Of a DNA stretch of 64,000 nt, positions 1 through 8,584 are shown piece by piece. The notes under the pieces are model-generated. The model had not been told where the DNA came from and did not search any database. It saw only the letters and a list, made by a program, of their open reading frames with translations. This DNA is from JAHJQZ01 sp963675235 (GTDB lineage: Bacteria; Pseudomonadota; Alphaproteobacteria; Rhizobiales; Devosiaceae): NCBI GenBank assembly GCA_963675235.2, contig CAXXFU010000004.1:434001-498000 (forward strand), written 5' to 3'. Position numbers and translations under genes: made by a program. Each line of letters starts with the position of its first letter. Positions within the stretch are counted from its first letter, which is position 1.

Positions 1-72
1 TTCGACCTGTATCACGAGTACTTCTTCCTGCCGCGTTTCGGCGAAGCCATCGCCTACGACCCGACAACCTGA
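1..72 (+). CDS. 3' end of an unidentified gene (truncated by window edge)
   Basis: An open frame runs from the first base to a TGA at 70-72 and encodes the last 23 residues of a protein, rich in Phe, Tyr and acidic residues. There is too little to assign a family. It is on the same strand as the HAD gene that follows about 125 bases later. The open frame, codon use and position suggest a real gene end, but the function cannot be read from this fragment. Confidence 0.45.
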   Translation, partial: FDLYHEYFFLPRFGEAIAYDPTT

Positions 73-198
73 CATCACCCACCAACGGTCTGGCGCGATT
101 TCACGCAGCACGCCGGCTTGCCCGACGTGTGCGGGCATGCCATAGGCAAGCCGCGCCTCGTGCGCCAGTGTCCCGCATGCCTGCCTGGAGATCCCCCG

Positions 199-825
199 AT
201 GAGTGATGACCTTCTCGTTCCCGTATTCGATCTCGGCGGGGTGATGTTCGACTGGAACCCGATGTACCTGTTCCGCAAGCTCTTCGATACCGAGGAAGAG
301 GCGGCCTGGTTCCATCAGAACGTGTGCACGCCGGACTGGAACATCGGCATGGATGCCGGAAAGTCCTACAAGAAAAGCGTCGCCGAGCTGCAGGCGCGTT
401 TCCCGCGCTACTGGCGCGAGATCGAGGCGTTCGACACGCGCTGGGACGAGATGAACGGCGGGTTGATCGAGGGCACGATCGCCATCCACGACGAGCTGAT
501 CGAAGCCGAGCTGCCGACCTTCTCGATCACCAATTTCTCCTGGGAGAAATGGGTGACGGTGCTGCCGACATTCCCCTTCCTCGAAAAGTTCGACGGCATC
601 CTGGTCAGCGGACTCGAGAACCTGGTCAAGCCCGATCCGCGCATCTTCACCCTGTTCTGCGACCGCTACGCGCTGGCGCCGGAAAGCTGCGTGTTCACCG
701 ATGACAATCCGATCAACATCGCCGCCGCCCGCTCGGTCGGCATGAAGGCGGTGCACTTCACCTCCCCCGAACAGCTGCGCAAGGACTTCATCGAACTGGG
801 TCTGCCGCTGAAGGACAAGGGCTGA
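199..825 (+). CDS. HAD-superfamily hydrolase (YihX-like phosphatase), 208 aa
   Basis: Predicted cytosolic phosphatase of the HAD IA subfamily, probably acting on small phosphorylated metabolites; the substrate cannot be read from sequence. All four HAD motifs are present: FDLGG near the N-terminus with the nucleophile Asp about residue 11, the SITNFS motif II, the Lys of VKPDP as motif III, and the acidic pair in FTDDNP as motif IV. The helical cap lies between motifs I and II. I chose the ATG at 199 because the family starts a few residues before motif I; an in-frame TTG at 118 would add 27 non-conserved residues. Downstream is a palindromic repeat, then the convergent upp gene. Confidence 0.85.
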   Translation: MSDDLLVPVFDLGGVMFDWNPMYLFRKLFDTEEEAAWFHQNVCTPDWNIGMDAGKSYKKSVAELQARFPRYWREIEAFDTRWDEMNGGLIEGTIAIHDELIEAELPTFSITNFSWEKWVTVLPTFPFLEKFDGILVSGLENLVKPDPRIFTLFCDRYALAPESCVFTDDNPINIAAARSVGMKAVHFTSPEQLRKDFIELGLPLKDKG

Positions 826-870
826 AGGCAGAGGGCGATCTGACCCGGAAAGCCTAAGCCAAGCACAACG

Positions 871-977
871 CCATTCCCGTGAAAACGGGAACTCAGTCAC
901 GCGCAGTCCTGCGCGCGAAAAGGTCAAATGCTCGGCAGACGCCTCGCGCTGGATTCCCGATCAGGTCGGGAATGACG
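871..977. repeat. Composite palindromic intergenic repeat, copy A
   Basis: Two short palindromes flank a conserved spacer. The left one is TTCCCGT/ACGGGAA at 874-891 and the right one is ATTCCCGA/TCGGGAAT at 953-973. The spacer reads GCGCGAAAAG, then CTCGGCAGACGCCTCGC. A second copy with the same spacer in the same orientation is at 17761-17868. It lies between two convergent genes (the HAD gene and upp), where its hairpins could end transcription from both sides. Confidence 0.75.
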
Positions 978-1000
978 TCTTGGTCAGCGGCGAGACCTGC

Positions 1001-1630
1001 TCACTTGGTCCCGTACATGCGGTCGCCAGCGTCGCCGAGACCGGGAACGATATAGCCGAGTTCGTTGAGGTGGCTGTCGACCGCGGCGGTGAACACCGGC
1101 ACGTCCGGGTGTTCCTCGTTGAAGCGCTTGACGCCTTCGGGCGCGGCCAGAAGGCACAGGAACCGGATATTGGTGGCGCCGCGCTCCTTGAGCTTTTGCA
1201 CCGCCGCCGTCGAGGAGCCGGCCGTGGCCAGCATCGGATCGACGACGATTACGAGACGGTCGGCGAGGTCGGTTGGCGCCTTGAAGTAATATTCGTGCGG
1301 CTCGAGGGTTTCATGGTCGCGATAGATGCCGACATGGGCGACGCGCGCCGCCGGCACCAGATCGAGCATGCCTTCGAGCAGTCCGTTGCCGGCCCTGAGG
1401 ATCGAGGCGAAGACCAGTTTCTTGCCCTTGATCGCCGGGGCCTTCATCTTCGTCATCGGCGTCTCGATCTCGATTTCCTCGAGTTCGAGATCGCGCGTTA
1501 CCTCGTAGCACAACAGGTGGGCGATCTCCTGCAGCAGGCGCCGGAAACCGGCCGTCGAGGTCTCCTTGTCACGCATGATGGTCAGCTTGTGCTGGATAAG
1601 GGGATGATCGACAACGGTCAGGTTGTTCAT
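1001..1630 (-). CDS. upp: Uracil phosphoribosyltransferase
   Basis: Converts uracil plus PRPP to UMP in pyrimidine salvage. The 209-residue product has the usual family length and its hallmarks: the PRPP loop (VVDPMLATAGSS) near residue 130 and the C-terminal uracil-binding stretch (PGLGDAGDRMYGTK) that ends the protein. The ATG at 1630 gives the standard N-terminus (MNNLTVVDHPLIQHK); an upstream in-frame start would add 32 residues foreign to the family. It is the last gene of the minus-strand nucleoside operon, about 130 bases after deoB. Its position fits recapture of the uracil released by thymidine/uridine phosphorolysis. Confidence 0.97.
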   Translation of the reverse strand: MNNLTVVDHPLIQHKLTIMRDKETSTAGFRRLLQEIAHLLCYEVTRDLELEEIEIETPMTKMKAPAIKGKKLVFASILRAGNGLLEGMLDLVPAARVAHVGIYRDHETLEPHEYYFKAPTDLADRLVIVVDPMLATAGSSTAAVQKLKERGATNIRFLCLLAAPEGVKRFNEEHPDVPVFTAAVDSHLNELGYIVPGLGDAGDRMYGTK

Positions 1631-1759
1631 CGGAAAATGCCTCACGCGCATGGAAAACCGGCGAGACAATGGAATCACCCCCGGCAAGAGTCCATGCGCG
1701 TTTTGGCGCCGCGCCGCTTTGACCACACAAAATGCGCCGAATGTTCCGCCTTGGCGCCG

Positions 1760-2989
1760 CTACAAAAACGATCTGCCGTGCTTTCCCGCTGCCAGGCCGA
1801 GCCATTTCGCCGCCGTTTCCCCGATATCGGCGAAGGTCTGCCGCAGGCCGGCGGAACCGGGCTTGAGCGCCGGCGAGAACAGCAGGATCGGCACCTGCTC
1901 GCGGGTATGATCGGTGCCGGTCCAACTCGGATCGTTGCCGTGATCGGCGGTCAGGATCAAGAGGTCGTCCTCAGCCATCTTGGCGATGAGCTCGGGCAGT
2001 CGCTTGTCGAACGCCTCGAGCGCCGCGGCATAGCCGGGAATGTCGCGGCGGTGGCCGAAATCCTGGTCGAAGTCGACGAAATTGGTGAAGATCAGCCCGC
2101 AGTCGCCGCACATGTCGAGTGCTTCCAGCGTCCGGTCGAACAGCACCATGTTGCCGGACGCCTTGATCTTGTGGGTGACGCCGCGCGCCGCATAGATGTC
2201 GGAAATCTTGCCAATGGCGTAAACGTCGTGTCCGGCCTCGGCGACGCGGTCGAGCAGCGTCGGCTCGGGCGGTTCGATTGCATAGTCGTGGCGGTTGCCG
2301 GTGCGCTTGAAATCTGACGGCGTCTCGCCGACGAAAGGCCGGGCGATGACGCGGCCGATCATCATCGGCGCGGTGTGTTTGAAGACGATCTCGCACAGCG
2401 CATAGAGCCGATCGAGGCCGAAATGGGTTTCGTGGGCGGCAATCTGGAACACCGAGTCGGCGCTGGTGTAGCAGATCGGCTTGCCGGTGCGGATATGCTC
2501 CTCGCCGAGCTCGTTGATGATGACGGTGCCCGAAGCGTGCTTGTTGCCAAGAATTCCCGGCAATCCGGCCTCCCTGACGATGGTTTCGACCAGCTCCTCG
2601 GGGAAACAGGGTTCGCCTTTGGGGAAATAGCCCCACTCGAACGGCACTGGCACGCCGGCGATTTCCCAATGGCCGGACGGGGTGTCCTTGCCCCTGGAGA
2701 CCTCGCGGCCGACCGCCCAGAAGCCGGAGGCGTCCTCGGAAAACCCGGGGGCCAGAGTGCCGGAGCTGAGCTTGCCGGCAGCGCCGAGCCCGAGCCTGTC
2801 GAGATTGGGCAGGCTGAGCGGACCGGCACGCAGGCCGTCGCGATCGCCAGCACCGGCGGCGCAGCCCTCGGCGATGTGGAGGAATGTGTTGGCGCCGGTA
2901 TCAGGCCGGCCGTCGTTGAAATAGGTATCGGCATCGGGCGCACCGCCAATGCCGAAACTGTCCATCATGGCGATAATGACGCGGGGCAT
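1760..2989 (-). CDS. deoB: Phosphopentomutase
   Basis: Interconverts (deoxy)ribose-1-phosphate and (deoxy)ribose-5-phosphate, linking the nucleoside phosphorylases to deoC and the pentose phosphate pathway. At 409 residues it matches the family. It carries the alkaline-phosphatase-superfamily metal sites: DSFGIGGAPDA at the N-terminus with the metal-binding Asp, and HGNDPSWTGTDHTRE near the C-terminus with the Asp/His ligands. The start codon overlaps the deoA stop (TGATG), which implies translational coupling. Two Mn ions are expected from the family. Confidence 0.97.
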   Translation of the reverse strand: MPRVIIAMMDSFGIGGAPDADTYFNDGRPDTGANTFLHIAEGCAAGAGDRDGLRAGPLSLPNLDRLGLGAAGKLSSGTLAPGFSEDASGFWAVGREVSRGKDTPSGHWEIAGVPVPFEWGYFPKGEPCFPEELVETIVREAGLPGILGNKHASGTVIINELGEEHIRTGKPICYTSADSVFQIAAHETHFGLDRLYALCEIVFKHTAPMMIGRVIARPFVGETPSDFKRTGNRHDYAIEPPEPTLLDRVAEAGHDVYAIGKISDIYAARGVTHKIKASGNMVLFDRTLEALDMCGDCGLIFTNFVDFDQDFGHRRDIPGYAAALEAFDKRLPELIAKMAEDDLLILTADHGNDPSWTGTDHTREQVPILLFSPALKPGSAGLRQTFADIGETAAKWLGLAAGKHGRSFL

Positions 2990-4317
2990 CAGTTCTGACC
3001 TCCCGGCATGATCACTTCGGCAATGAGCGGATTGTCCGGCGCCTTGCCGCCGACGGTGTAGGCTTCCTCGAGCCGGCGCGCCGCTTCGGCGGCTGATGTC
3101 GCATCGCGGGCGTGAAGCCGCGCCAGCGGCGTCTTGCCGTCGACCTTGCGGCCGAGCCCAGCCAGGCCGTCGAAGCCGACGGCATAATCGATCTTGTCGG
3201 ACGGCATGCGGCGACCGCCGCCGAGCGCCACGACCGCCATGCCAATACCGCGGGCGTTGATGGCCGAGACCGTCCCCGACCCCTTGGCAAAGACATCGCG
3301 TACGATCGGCGCCGCATCGAGATGGGCATCCATGTTGTCGACGAAGTCGGCCGGACCGCCGAGCGCGGCAACCATTTGCGAGAATTTCTCCGCCGCGGCG
3401 CCGGAGGCGAGTGCATCCTCGCAGCGTGCCCGCGCGGCCTTGAGATCGGACGACGCGCCGCCGAGCATCAGCGCCGCCGCCGACAGTTCGAGCGTCACCT
3501 CGTACAAGCGCTGGTCGCGACGGGCGCCGGTGAGAAAATCGACGGCGTTGCGGATTTCGAGCGCATTGCCGGCGGCACTGGCCAGCGGCTCGTTCATGTC
3601 GGTGATCAGCGCCCCGGTCTTGACCCCGGCCCCATTGGCGACCCCGACCAGGGAATCGGCGAGGCCGCGCGCATCCTCGCGGGTTTTCATGAACGCGCCC
3701 GAACCGGTCTTGACGTCGAGGATCAGCCCCTGAAGGCCGGCAGCGAGTTTCTTGGACAAGATCGAGGCGGTGATAAGGGAAATGTTCTCGACCGTCGCGG
3801 TGACATCGCGGATGGCGTAAAGCGTGCGATCCGCCGGAGCGAGATCGTCGGTCTGCCCGATGATGGCACAGCCGATCTGCTTGACCGTGCTGTGGAACAG
3901 TTCGTTGTCCGGATTGGTCGCATAACCGGGGATCGAATCGAACTTGTCGAGCGTGCCGCCGGTATGCCCCAGGCCCCGCCCCGAGATCATCGGAACGAAG
4001 ACGCCACAGGCGGCAAGGATCGGCGCCAGCATCAGCGAGGTGTTGTCGCCGACACCACCGGTCGAATGCTTGTCGACGACTGGGCCGTCGAGGTCCGACC
4101 AGTCGAGCACCGAACCGGAATCGCGCATCGCCTCGGTCAGCGCCACACGTTCGTCGATATCCATGTTGTTGAAAAACACTGCCATGGCGAATGCAGCCGC
4201 CTGCGGCTCTGACACCGTGCCGGCGGCAAAACCGGATATGAAACGCTTGATCTCGTCGGCGCTCAGCTTCTGGCCGTCACGCTTGTGCGCGATGACTTCC
4301 TGGGGAAGGAAAACCAC
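2989..4317 (-). CDS. deoA: Thymidine phosphorylase
   Basis: Cleaves thymidine and deoxyuridine with phosphate to base plus 2-deoxyribose-1-phosphate. The 442-residue product has the pyrimidine-nucleoside phosphorylase signature (KHSTGGVGD near residue 84, then SGRGLGHTGGTLDK) and the VKTGSGAFM loop. The start is a GTG at 4317 with AAGGAA about eight bases upstream. It is followed by deoB with a one-base overlap and preceded, 46 bases away, by a small lipoprotein gene in the same direction. It therefore belongs to the nucleoside operon despite the small unrelated genes upstream. Confidence 0.97.
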   Translation of the reverse strand: MVFLPQEVIAHKRDGQKLSADEIKRFISGFAAGTVSEPQAAAFAMAVFFNNMDIDERVALTEAMRDSGSVLDWSDLDGPVVDKHSTGGVGDNTSLMLAPILAACGVFVPMISGRGLGHTGGTLDKFDSIPGYATNPDNELFHSTVKQIGCAIIGQTDDLAPADRTLYAIRDVTATVENISLITASILSKKLAAGLQGLILDVKTGSGAFMKTREDARGLADSLVGVANGAGVKTGALITDMNEPLASAAGNALEIRNAVDFLTGARRDQRLYEVTLELSAAALMLGGASSDLKAARARCEDALASGAAAEKFSQMVAALGGPADFVDNMDAHLDAAPIVRDVFAKGSGTVSAINARGIGMAVVALGGGRRMPSDKIDYAVGFDGLAGLGRKVDGKTPLARLHARDATSAAEAARRLEEAYTVGGKAPDNPLIAEVIMPGGQN

Positions 4318-4363
4318 TTGCCTGTTCCTTTTGTTGAATTCGGACCGTTCTGTGCGATCCCGA

Positions 4364-4765
4364 TCAGTTCATGTGCCGGTAAATGGCAACACATCCGTCA
4401 CGTGGGGACAGAGAGATCACCAGCACCTGTTTCTCGTTCCAGCTCAGCGGGCGGGTGATCGTCCAGTTCTGGGACTTGTCGGCATAGGTAAGGCTCTTTT
4501 CATAGTATTTGTAGCTGACATTGCCCGAAAGGCTCGGGTCGTCATTGAGGGTCTGCAGGCGGGACAGCGTCGCAACAACGCAAACCGTTCGCGACACATT
4601 CATGGCCCGGCCCGAGCGCGCACCGGGCTCGTCCCAGCGCTTGTTGAACTCGTCCATGATCAGGACGAGCTGATTGTAGAAGGAGTTGTCCGTTTCCGCC
4701 TCGCTACACGCAGCAAGCGCCGTGACCAGCATTGGCACGGCAACCAGGGCCAAGATCCACCGCAT
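4364..4765 (-). CDS. Small predicted lipoprotein, 133 aa
   Basis: Family not recognised. The first 20 residues form a lipoprotein signal: one Arg, a hydrophobic run, then the lipobox LAAC, with Cys about residue 20 as the predicted lipidation site. The mature part is about 114 residues, polar, with two further Cys. It would sit on the periplasmic face of a membrane. It lies within the nucleoside operon between the DUF6958 gene and deoA, same strand, with a short gap to deoA. No nucleoside-binding motif is visible, so a role in nucleoside metabolism would be inference from position only. Confidence 0.7.
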   Translation of the reverse strand: MRWILALVAVPMLVTALAACSEAETDNSFYNQLVLIMDEFNKRWDEPGARSGRAMNVSRTVCVVATLSRLQTLNDDPSLSGNVSYKYYEKSLTYADKSQNWTITRPLSWNEKQVLVISLSPRDGCVAIYRHMN

Positions 4766-4807
4766 ATTCCGTTCCCCCCCAAGGTTTTCGGACTGCCGGC
4801 GGCGCCA

Positions 4808-4870
4808 TCAGGCGCCATGTCGCCCCAAGATATTCGTGACCTGAGTGGCTTTGGCAAGAAAATAGTCCTC
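4808..4870 (-). pseudogene. Relic of an aldehyde dehydrogenase C-terminus
   Basis: Read on the minus strand, these 63 bases encode 20 residues plus a stop, beginning EDYFLAKATQVTNI. They match the last 20 residues of the aldehyde dehydrogenase encoded at 5209-7584 (GDYFLARATQVKNI...) at 13 of 20 positions, stop codon included. Many of the differences are synonymous or third-base changes, so this is an old copy rather than a recent slip. The same frame is closed by a TGA two codons upstream (4877-4879), so nothing longer is translated. It lies just downstream of the DUF6958 gene. Confidence 0.7.
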
Positions 4871-4887
4871 TGCCGGTCACCCCGAGA

Positions 4888-5178
4888 TCACGTCCTGGAC
4901 AGCCGCACCGGCGGCTTTTCGGCTCGGGTGATGACGCCCTTGAACTCGAGGTCGAGCTGCACGCATTTGACCCACCAGCCGGCCTTGTCGCCGCCAGGGA
5001 AGAGGTCCTGCGGCAGGATCGGCTTGACCGCTTCGATGATCTCGGCGGGCGTCATGCCCGGTTTGTCCGATGTGATCACCGCGAGCATCGCGTCGCGCAT
5101 GGCCTCGTATTTGGCCTTGTCGACCCGGGTGATGTGATCGGGAGCGTTGACGTTCCTGACTTCGATCTTTTCGGCCAT
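4888..5178 (-). CDS. DUF6958 family protein, 96 aa
   Basis: Small soluble protein of unknown function. The sequence has the layout I associate with DUF6958: an N-terminal EVRNVN...RVDKAKYEAMR segment, a central region, then a Gly-Trp-Trp motif (KAGWWVKCVQLDLE) followed by KGVI. The charged, helical pattern could fit a DNA- or protein-binding fold, but no catalytic motif is visible. It starts 30 bases after the aldehyde dehydrogenase stop, preceded by an AAGGAG-type ribosome site, and sits in the nucleoside operon. An overlapping minus-strand frame with similar ends is the out-of-frame shadow. Confidence 0.8.
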   Translation of the reverse strand: MAEKIEVRNVNAPDHITRVDKAKYEAMRDAMLAVITSDKPGMTPAEIIEAVKPILPQDLFPGGDKAGWWVKCVQLDLEFKGVITRAEKPPVRLSRT

Positions 5179-5208
5179 GCAAGACTCCTTGTCGGATCCG
5201 GGATGGTC

Positions 5209-7584
5209 TCAGGCGCCGTAGGGCACCCAGATGTTCTTGACCTGTGTCGCGCGCGCCAGGAAATAGTCACCTTCCATCAGCCCGGCGTCGAACCAGTCAT
5301 ATTGCAGACCGCGCGTTGTCCACATCTGCTTGAGATTGTGGATCGAGGCCTTTTCCATCGCCGTGCTGTCTTCGGCAGAGCCGCAGAACCACAACCCGTC
5401 GATGCCGTCGTGGTCGGCAAGCACCTTGCCAAGTGCCGGCGCATCGCCGGTGACGATATTGACCACGCCGCCGGGCACGTCGGAGGTTTCGAGCACCTGG
5501 TAGAAATCGGTCATGGCCAGCGGGTGCAGTTCCGAAGGCACCAGCACCACCGGATTGCCCATGGCAATCGCCGGCGCCACCAGCGAAATGGCGCCGAGCA
5601 GCGGGTTCTCGGTCGGCGCGACGATGCCGATGACGCCGAGCGGTTCCTTCATCGCCATCGATACGGCGCGGATCGGCACGTTGTGCACGGCGCCGTCATA
5701 CTTGTCGGCCCAGCCGGCAAAGGCGAACAGCCGCTGGATCGATGCCGCGACTTCCTTTTCGGCGGCAGTCGCTGAAACGCCGGTCATCTGGCGGATGCGG
5801 TCGGCGAACTCGGCCTTGCGGTAATCGAGATTCTCGCCAAGGAAATAAAGGATCTGCGCCTTGAGGTGCCCGGTCTTGCCGGCCCAGCCCAGCGCCTTGC
5901 GCGCCGCCTCGACGGCATTGCGGATGTCCTTGCGGTTGCCGTCGCACACCTCGCCGAGAGCGACACCCTTGGGCGAAATCACCGTGCGGGCATAGCCACT
6001 GTCGCCGCGCGCCTGCTTGCCGCCGACATACATCTTGGCGGTGCGGTCGATGCCGGAGATTTCGTAGCTGGCGATGGCGTCAGCACCTTTCGGCACGGCG
6101 GCAGGTTTGAGCTTTTTCTCGAAGGCCGGCTTGAGGTAGGAGGCCATGCCTTCGCGCCCGCCCTCGCGGCCAAAGCCGGATTCGCGGTATCCGCCGAAAC
6201 CGGCGGCAGCGTCGAACTGGTTCGAGCAGTTGATCCAGACGACCCCGGCCTTGAGTTGCGGGGCGATGTCGAGGGCAAGGTTGAGGTTCTCGCTCCATAC
6301 CGTCGCAGCGAGGCCGTAGGCGGTGTTGTTGGCAAGCTGCACCGCTTCCTCGGGCGTGCGGAAGCTCATCGCCACCAGCACCGGCCCGAAGATCTCGTCG
6401 CGCACCAGCGAGTGCGACGGCGTCACGCCGGTCACAAGCATCGGCTTCATGAAACAGCCCTGGTTGGGCACGGTGACGGCGGCCTCGTAGCGGAAACCGC
6501 CCTCCTCATCACCCTTTTCCAGCATTTTCTGGATCGATTCGAACTGTACCGGGGCGACGAGCGCGCCGATATCGATCGACTTGTCGAGCGGATCGCCGAC
6601 GCGCAGCTTGTCCATGCGCGCCTTGAGCTTGGTGATGAATTTATCTTCGATCGATTCCTGCACCAACAGGCGCGAACCGGCGCAGCACACCTGCCCCTGG
6701 TTGAACCAGATGGCATCGACCAGCCCTTCGATGGCGCTGTCGATATCGGCATCATCGAAAACGATGTACGGCGATTTGCCGCCGAGTTCGAGCGACAGGC
6801 CCTTGCCGGAACCGGCAGTGGCGGTGCGCAAGGTGCGACCGACGCCGGTCGAGCCGGTGAAGGCGATCTTGTCGACGTCGGGATGTTCGACCAGCGCCGT
6901 GCCGGCGACCGAACCGGCGCCGGTGACGACATTGACGACACCGGGCGGCAGGCCGGCCTTTTCGCAGATCTCGGCGAACAGCAGTGCCGTCAGCGACGTG
7001 AGCGCCGCCGGCTTGATGACAACGGTGTTGCCGGCGGCAAGCGCCGGGGCGATCTTCCAGGCCAGCATCAGCGTCGGGAAATTCCACGGGATGATCTGGC
7101 CGCAAACGCCATAGGGCACGTGGTCGGGGAAGGCCCGCTCGATGTGCTGGGCCCAGCCGGCATGATGGTAGAAATGCCGGATCGTCAGCGGGATGTCGGC
7201 GTCGCGGCTCTCGCGGATCGGCTTGCCGTTGTCGAGCGTTTCGAGCACGGCGAGAAGGCGCGAATCCTTCTGCATCAGACGGGCGATGGCATAAAGATAT
7301 TTGGCGCGCTCGAACCCGGAGAGCGCCGACCATTTCGGGAAGGCGGCCCGCGCCGCCTTGACCGCCGTCTCGACATCATCCGCCGTGCCGGCGGTGATCT
7401 CGGCGAGAACCTCGCTGTTGGCCGGATTTTCCGAAGCGATGAGCTTGCCCGGTTCAGTCCACTTGCCGCCGATGAAATGCCCGAACTTGCGCCCGTGCGC
7501 ATCGAGCCAGGCAAAGGCAGGCGCCGGGCTCTCGGGGGCCGGACCCCAGTCCATCGATTTCATGATGTCTTTGATCTCGTTCAT
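5209..7584 (-). CDS. Aldehyde dehydrogenase with a second, partial ALDH domain (791 aa)
   Basis: NAD(P)-dependent aldehyde oxidation. Residues about 35-510 form a complete ALDH domain: PWNFP, the FTGSTGVG nucleotide loop near residue 242, the catalytic Glu of LELGGKSP (about 266) and the catalytic Cys of GQVCCAG (about 300). Residues about 530-791 repeat the N-terminal cofactor-binding half (VGIVAPTENPLLG, GGVVNIVTGDAPALG) but lack a second catalytic Cys. Ordinary ALDHs are about 500 residues. The ATG at 7584 is used; a start at 7626 would overlap deoC and add 14 residues. It lies directly after deoC, whose product is acetaldehyde, so acetaldehyde is the likely physiological substrate (inference). 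Confidence 0.93.
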   Translation of the reverse strand: MNEIKDIMKSMDWGPAPESPAPAFAWLDAHGRKFGHFIGGKWTEPGKLIASENPANSEVLAEITAGTADDVETAVKAARAAFPKWSALSGFERAKYLYAIARLMQKDSRLLAVLETLDNGKPIRESRDADIPLTIRHFYHHAGWAQHIERAFPDHVPYGVCGQIIPWNFPTLMLAWKIAPALAAGNTVVIKPAALTSLTALLFAEICEKAGLPPGVVNVVTGAGSVAGTALVEHPDVDKIAFTGSTGVGRTLRTATAGSGKGLSLELGGKSPYIVFDDADIDSAIEGLVDAIWFNQGQVCCAGSRLLVQESIEDKFITKLKARMDKLRVGDPLDKSIDIGALVAPVQFESIQKMLEKGDEEGGFRYEAAVTVPNQGCFMKPMLVTGVTPSHSLVRDEIFGPVLVAMSFRTPEEAVQLANNTAYGLAATVWSENLNLALDIAPQLKAGVVWINCSNQFDAAAGFGGYRESGFGREGGREGMASYLKPAFEKKLKPAAVPKGADAIASYEISGIDRTAKMYVGGKQARGDSGYARTVISPKGVALGEVCDGNRKDIRNAVEAARKALGWAGKTGHLKAQILYFLGENLDYRKAEFADRIRQMTGVSATAAEKEVAASIQRLFAFAGWADKYDGAVHNVPIRAVSMAMKEPLGVIGIVAPTENPLLGAISLVAPAIAMGNPVVLVPSELHPLAMTDFYQVLETSDVPGGVVNIVTGDAPALGKVLADHDGIDGLWFCGSAEDSTAMEKASIHNLKQMWTTRGLQYDWFDAGLMEGDYFLARATQVKNIWVPYGA

Positions 7585-7594
7585 GGGTCTACCC

Positions 7595-8584
7595 TCACGC
7601 CATGGCCTGGCGGTAATCGGCGGCATAGCGCCCTGTGGCGCAGTGTTCGAGCTGGCGTTCGATGTCGGTCAAAAGCGAGGACGCGCCGAAACGGAACAGG
7701 TGCGGATCGAGCCAGGTGTCGCCGAGCTCTTCCTTGATCAGCGCCAGATAGGTCAGCGCGTCCTTGGCCGTCGAAATGCCGCCGGCCGGCTTGTAGCCGA
7801 TCTCGATGCCGGTCATTTCGTGGAACTGCCGGATCATGCGGATCATGGCGAGCGTCGTCGGCAGGTTGGCGTTGACCTTTTCCTTGCCGGTCGAGGTCTT
7901 GATGAAATCGGCGCCGGCCATCATGCAGACCATCGAGGCCTTGGCGACATTGGTCAGTGTTGCCAGCTCGCCGGTGCCGAGAATGGTCTTGAGATGGGCC
8001 TCGCCGCAGGCCTGCCGATAGGAACGGATCTGGTCGTAAAGCCCCTGCCAGTCGCCGGTCAGCACCAGACCGCGCTCGATGACGATATCGATCTCCTTGG
8101 CGCCGGCCTTGACCGACAGGTCGATCTCCATCAGCCGGCTCTCGATCGGCGCCAGCCCGTGCGGGAAGGCGGTCGAGACGGCGGCGACCGGGATGTCTGT
8201 GCCCTTGAGGGCGTCGACCGCGGTCGAAACGAACTGGTGGTAGACGCAGACCGCCGCTGTCGTCAGGCCGATGTCACCGACGCCGAGCGTGTCGAGAATG
8301 TCCTGGCGCACCGGATGGCGCGCCTTGGCGCACAGGCGCTCGACGCGGCCGGGGGTGTCGTCGGAATTGAGCGTTGTCAGATCGATCAGCGAAATGGCCT
8401 TCAACAGCCACGCCGCCTGCCACTGCTTTTTCACTGAACGGCGGGCGCCGATGGTGCCGGCGCGGCGTTCGAGCGCCGAACGGTTCATGCGGATGCGGTC
8501 GATCACATCGAGATCGAGCGGGAAGCCGGGATTGCGCGCGCGGGCAACCGTGCCGGACTCATTGTCGACGATACGCAGACTCAT
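7595..8584 (-). CDS. deoC: Deoxyribose-phosphate aldolase
   Basis: Splits 2-deoxyribose-5-phosphate into glyceraldehyde-3-phosphate and acetaldehyde. The 329-residue protein is of the longer class I type with about 60 residues before the barrel. The Schiff-base Lys lies in GADFIKTSTGK (about residue 229), the proton-relay Asp in EIDIVI (about 166), and the second Lys in IGYKPAGGI. The ATG at 8584 overlaps the punA stop codon (ATGA), so the two are translationally coupled; the frame extends further upstream but only inside punA. The aldehyde dehydrogenase begins 10 bases after its stop. Confidence 0.97.
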   Translation of the reverse strand: MSLRIVDNESGTVARARNPGFPLDLDVIDRIRMNRSALERRAGTIGARRSVKKQWQAAWLLKAISLIDLTTLNSDDTPGRVERLCAKARHPVRQDILDTLGVGDIGLTTAAVCVYHQFVSTAVDALKGTDIPVAAVSTAFPHGLAPIESRLMEIDLSVKAGAKEIDIVIERGLVLTGDWQGLYDQIRSYRQACGEAHLKTILGTGELATLTNVAKASMVCMMAGADFIKTSTGKEKVNANLPTTLAMIRMIRQFHEMTGIEIGYKPAGGISTAKDALTYLALIKEELGDTWLDPHLFRFGASSLLTDIERQLEHCATGRYAADYRQAMA

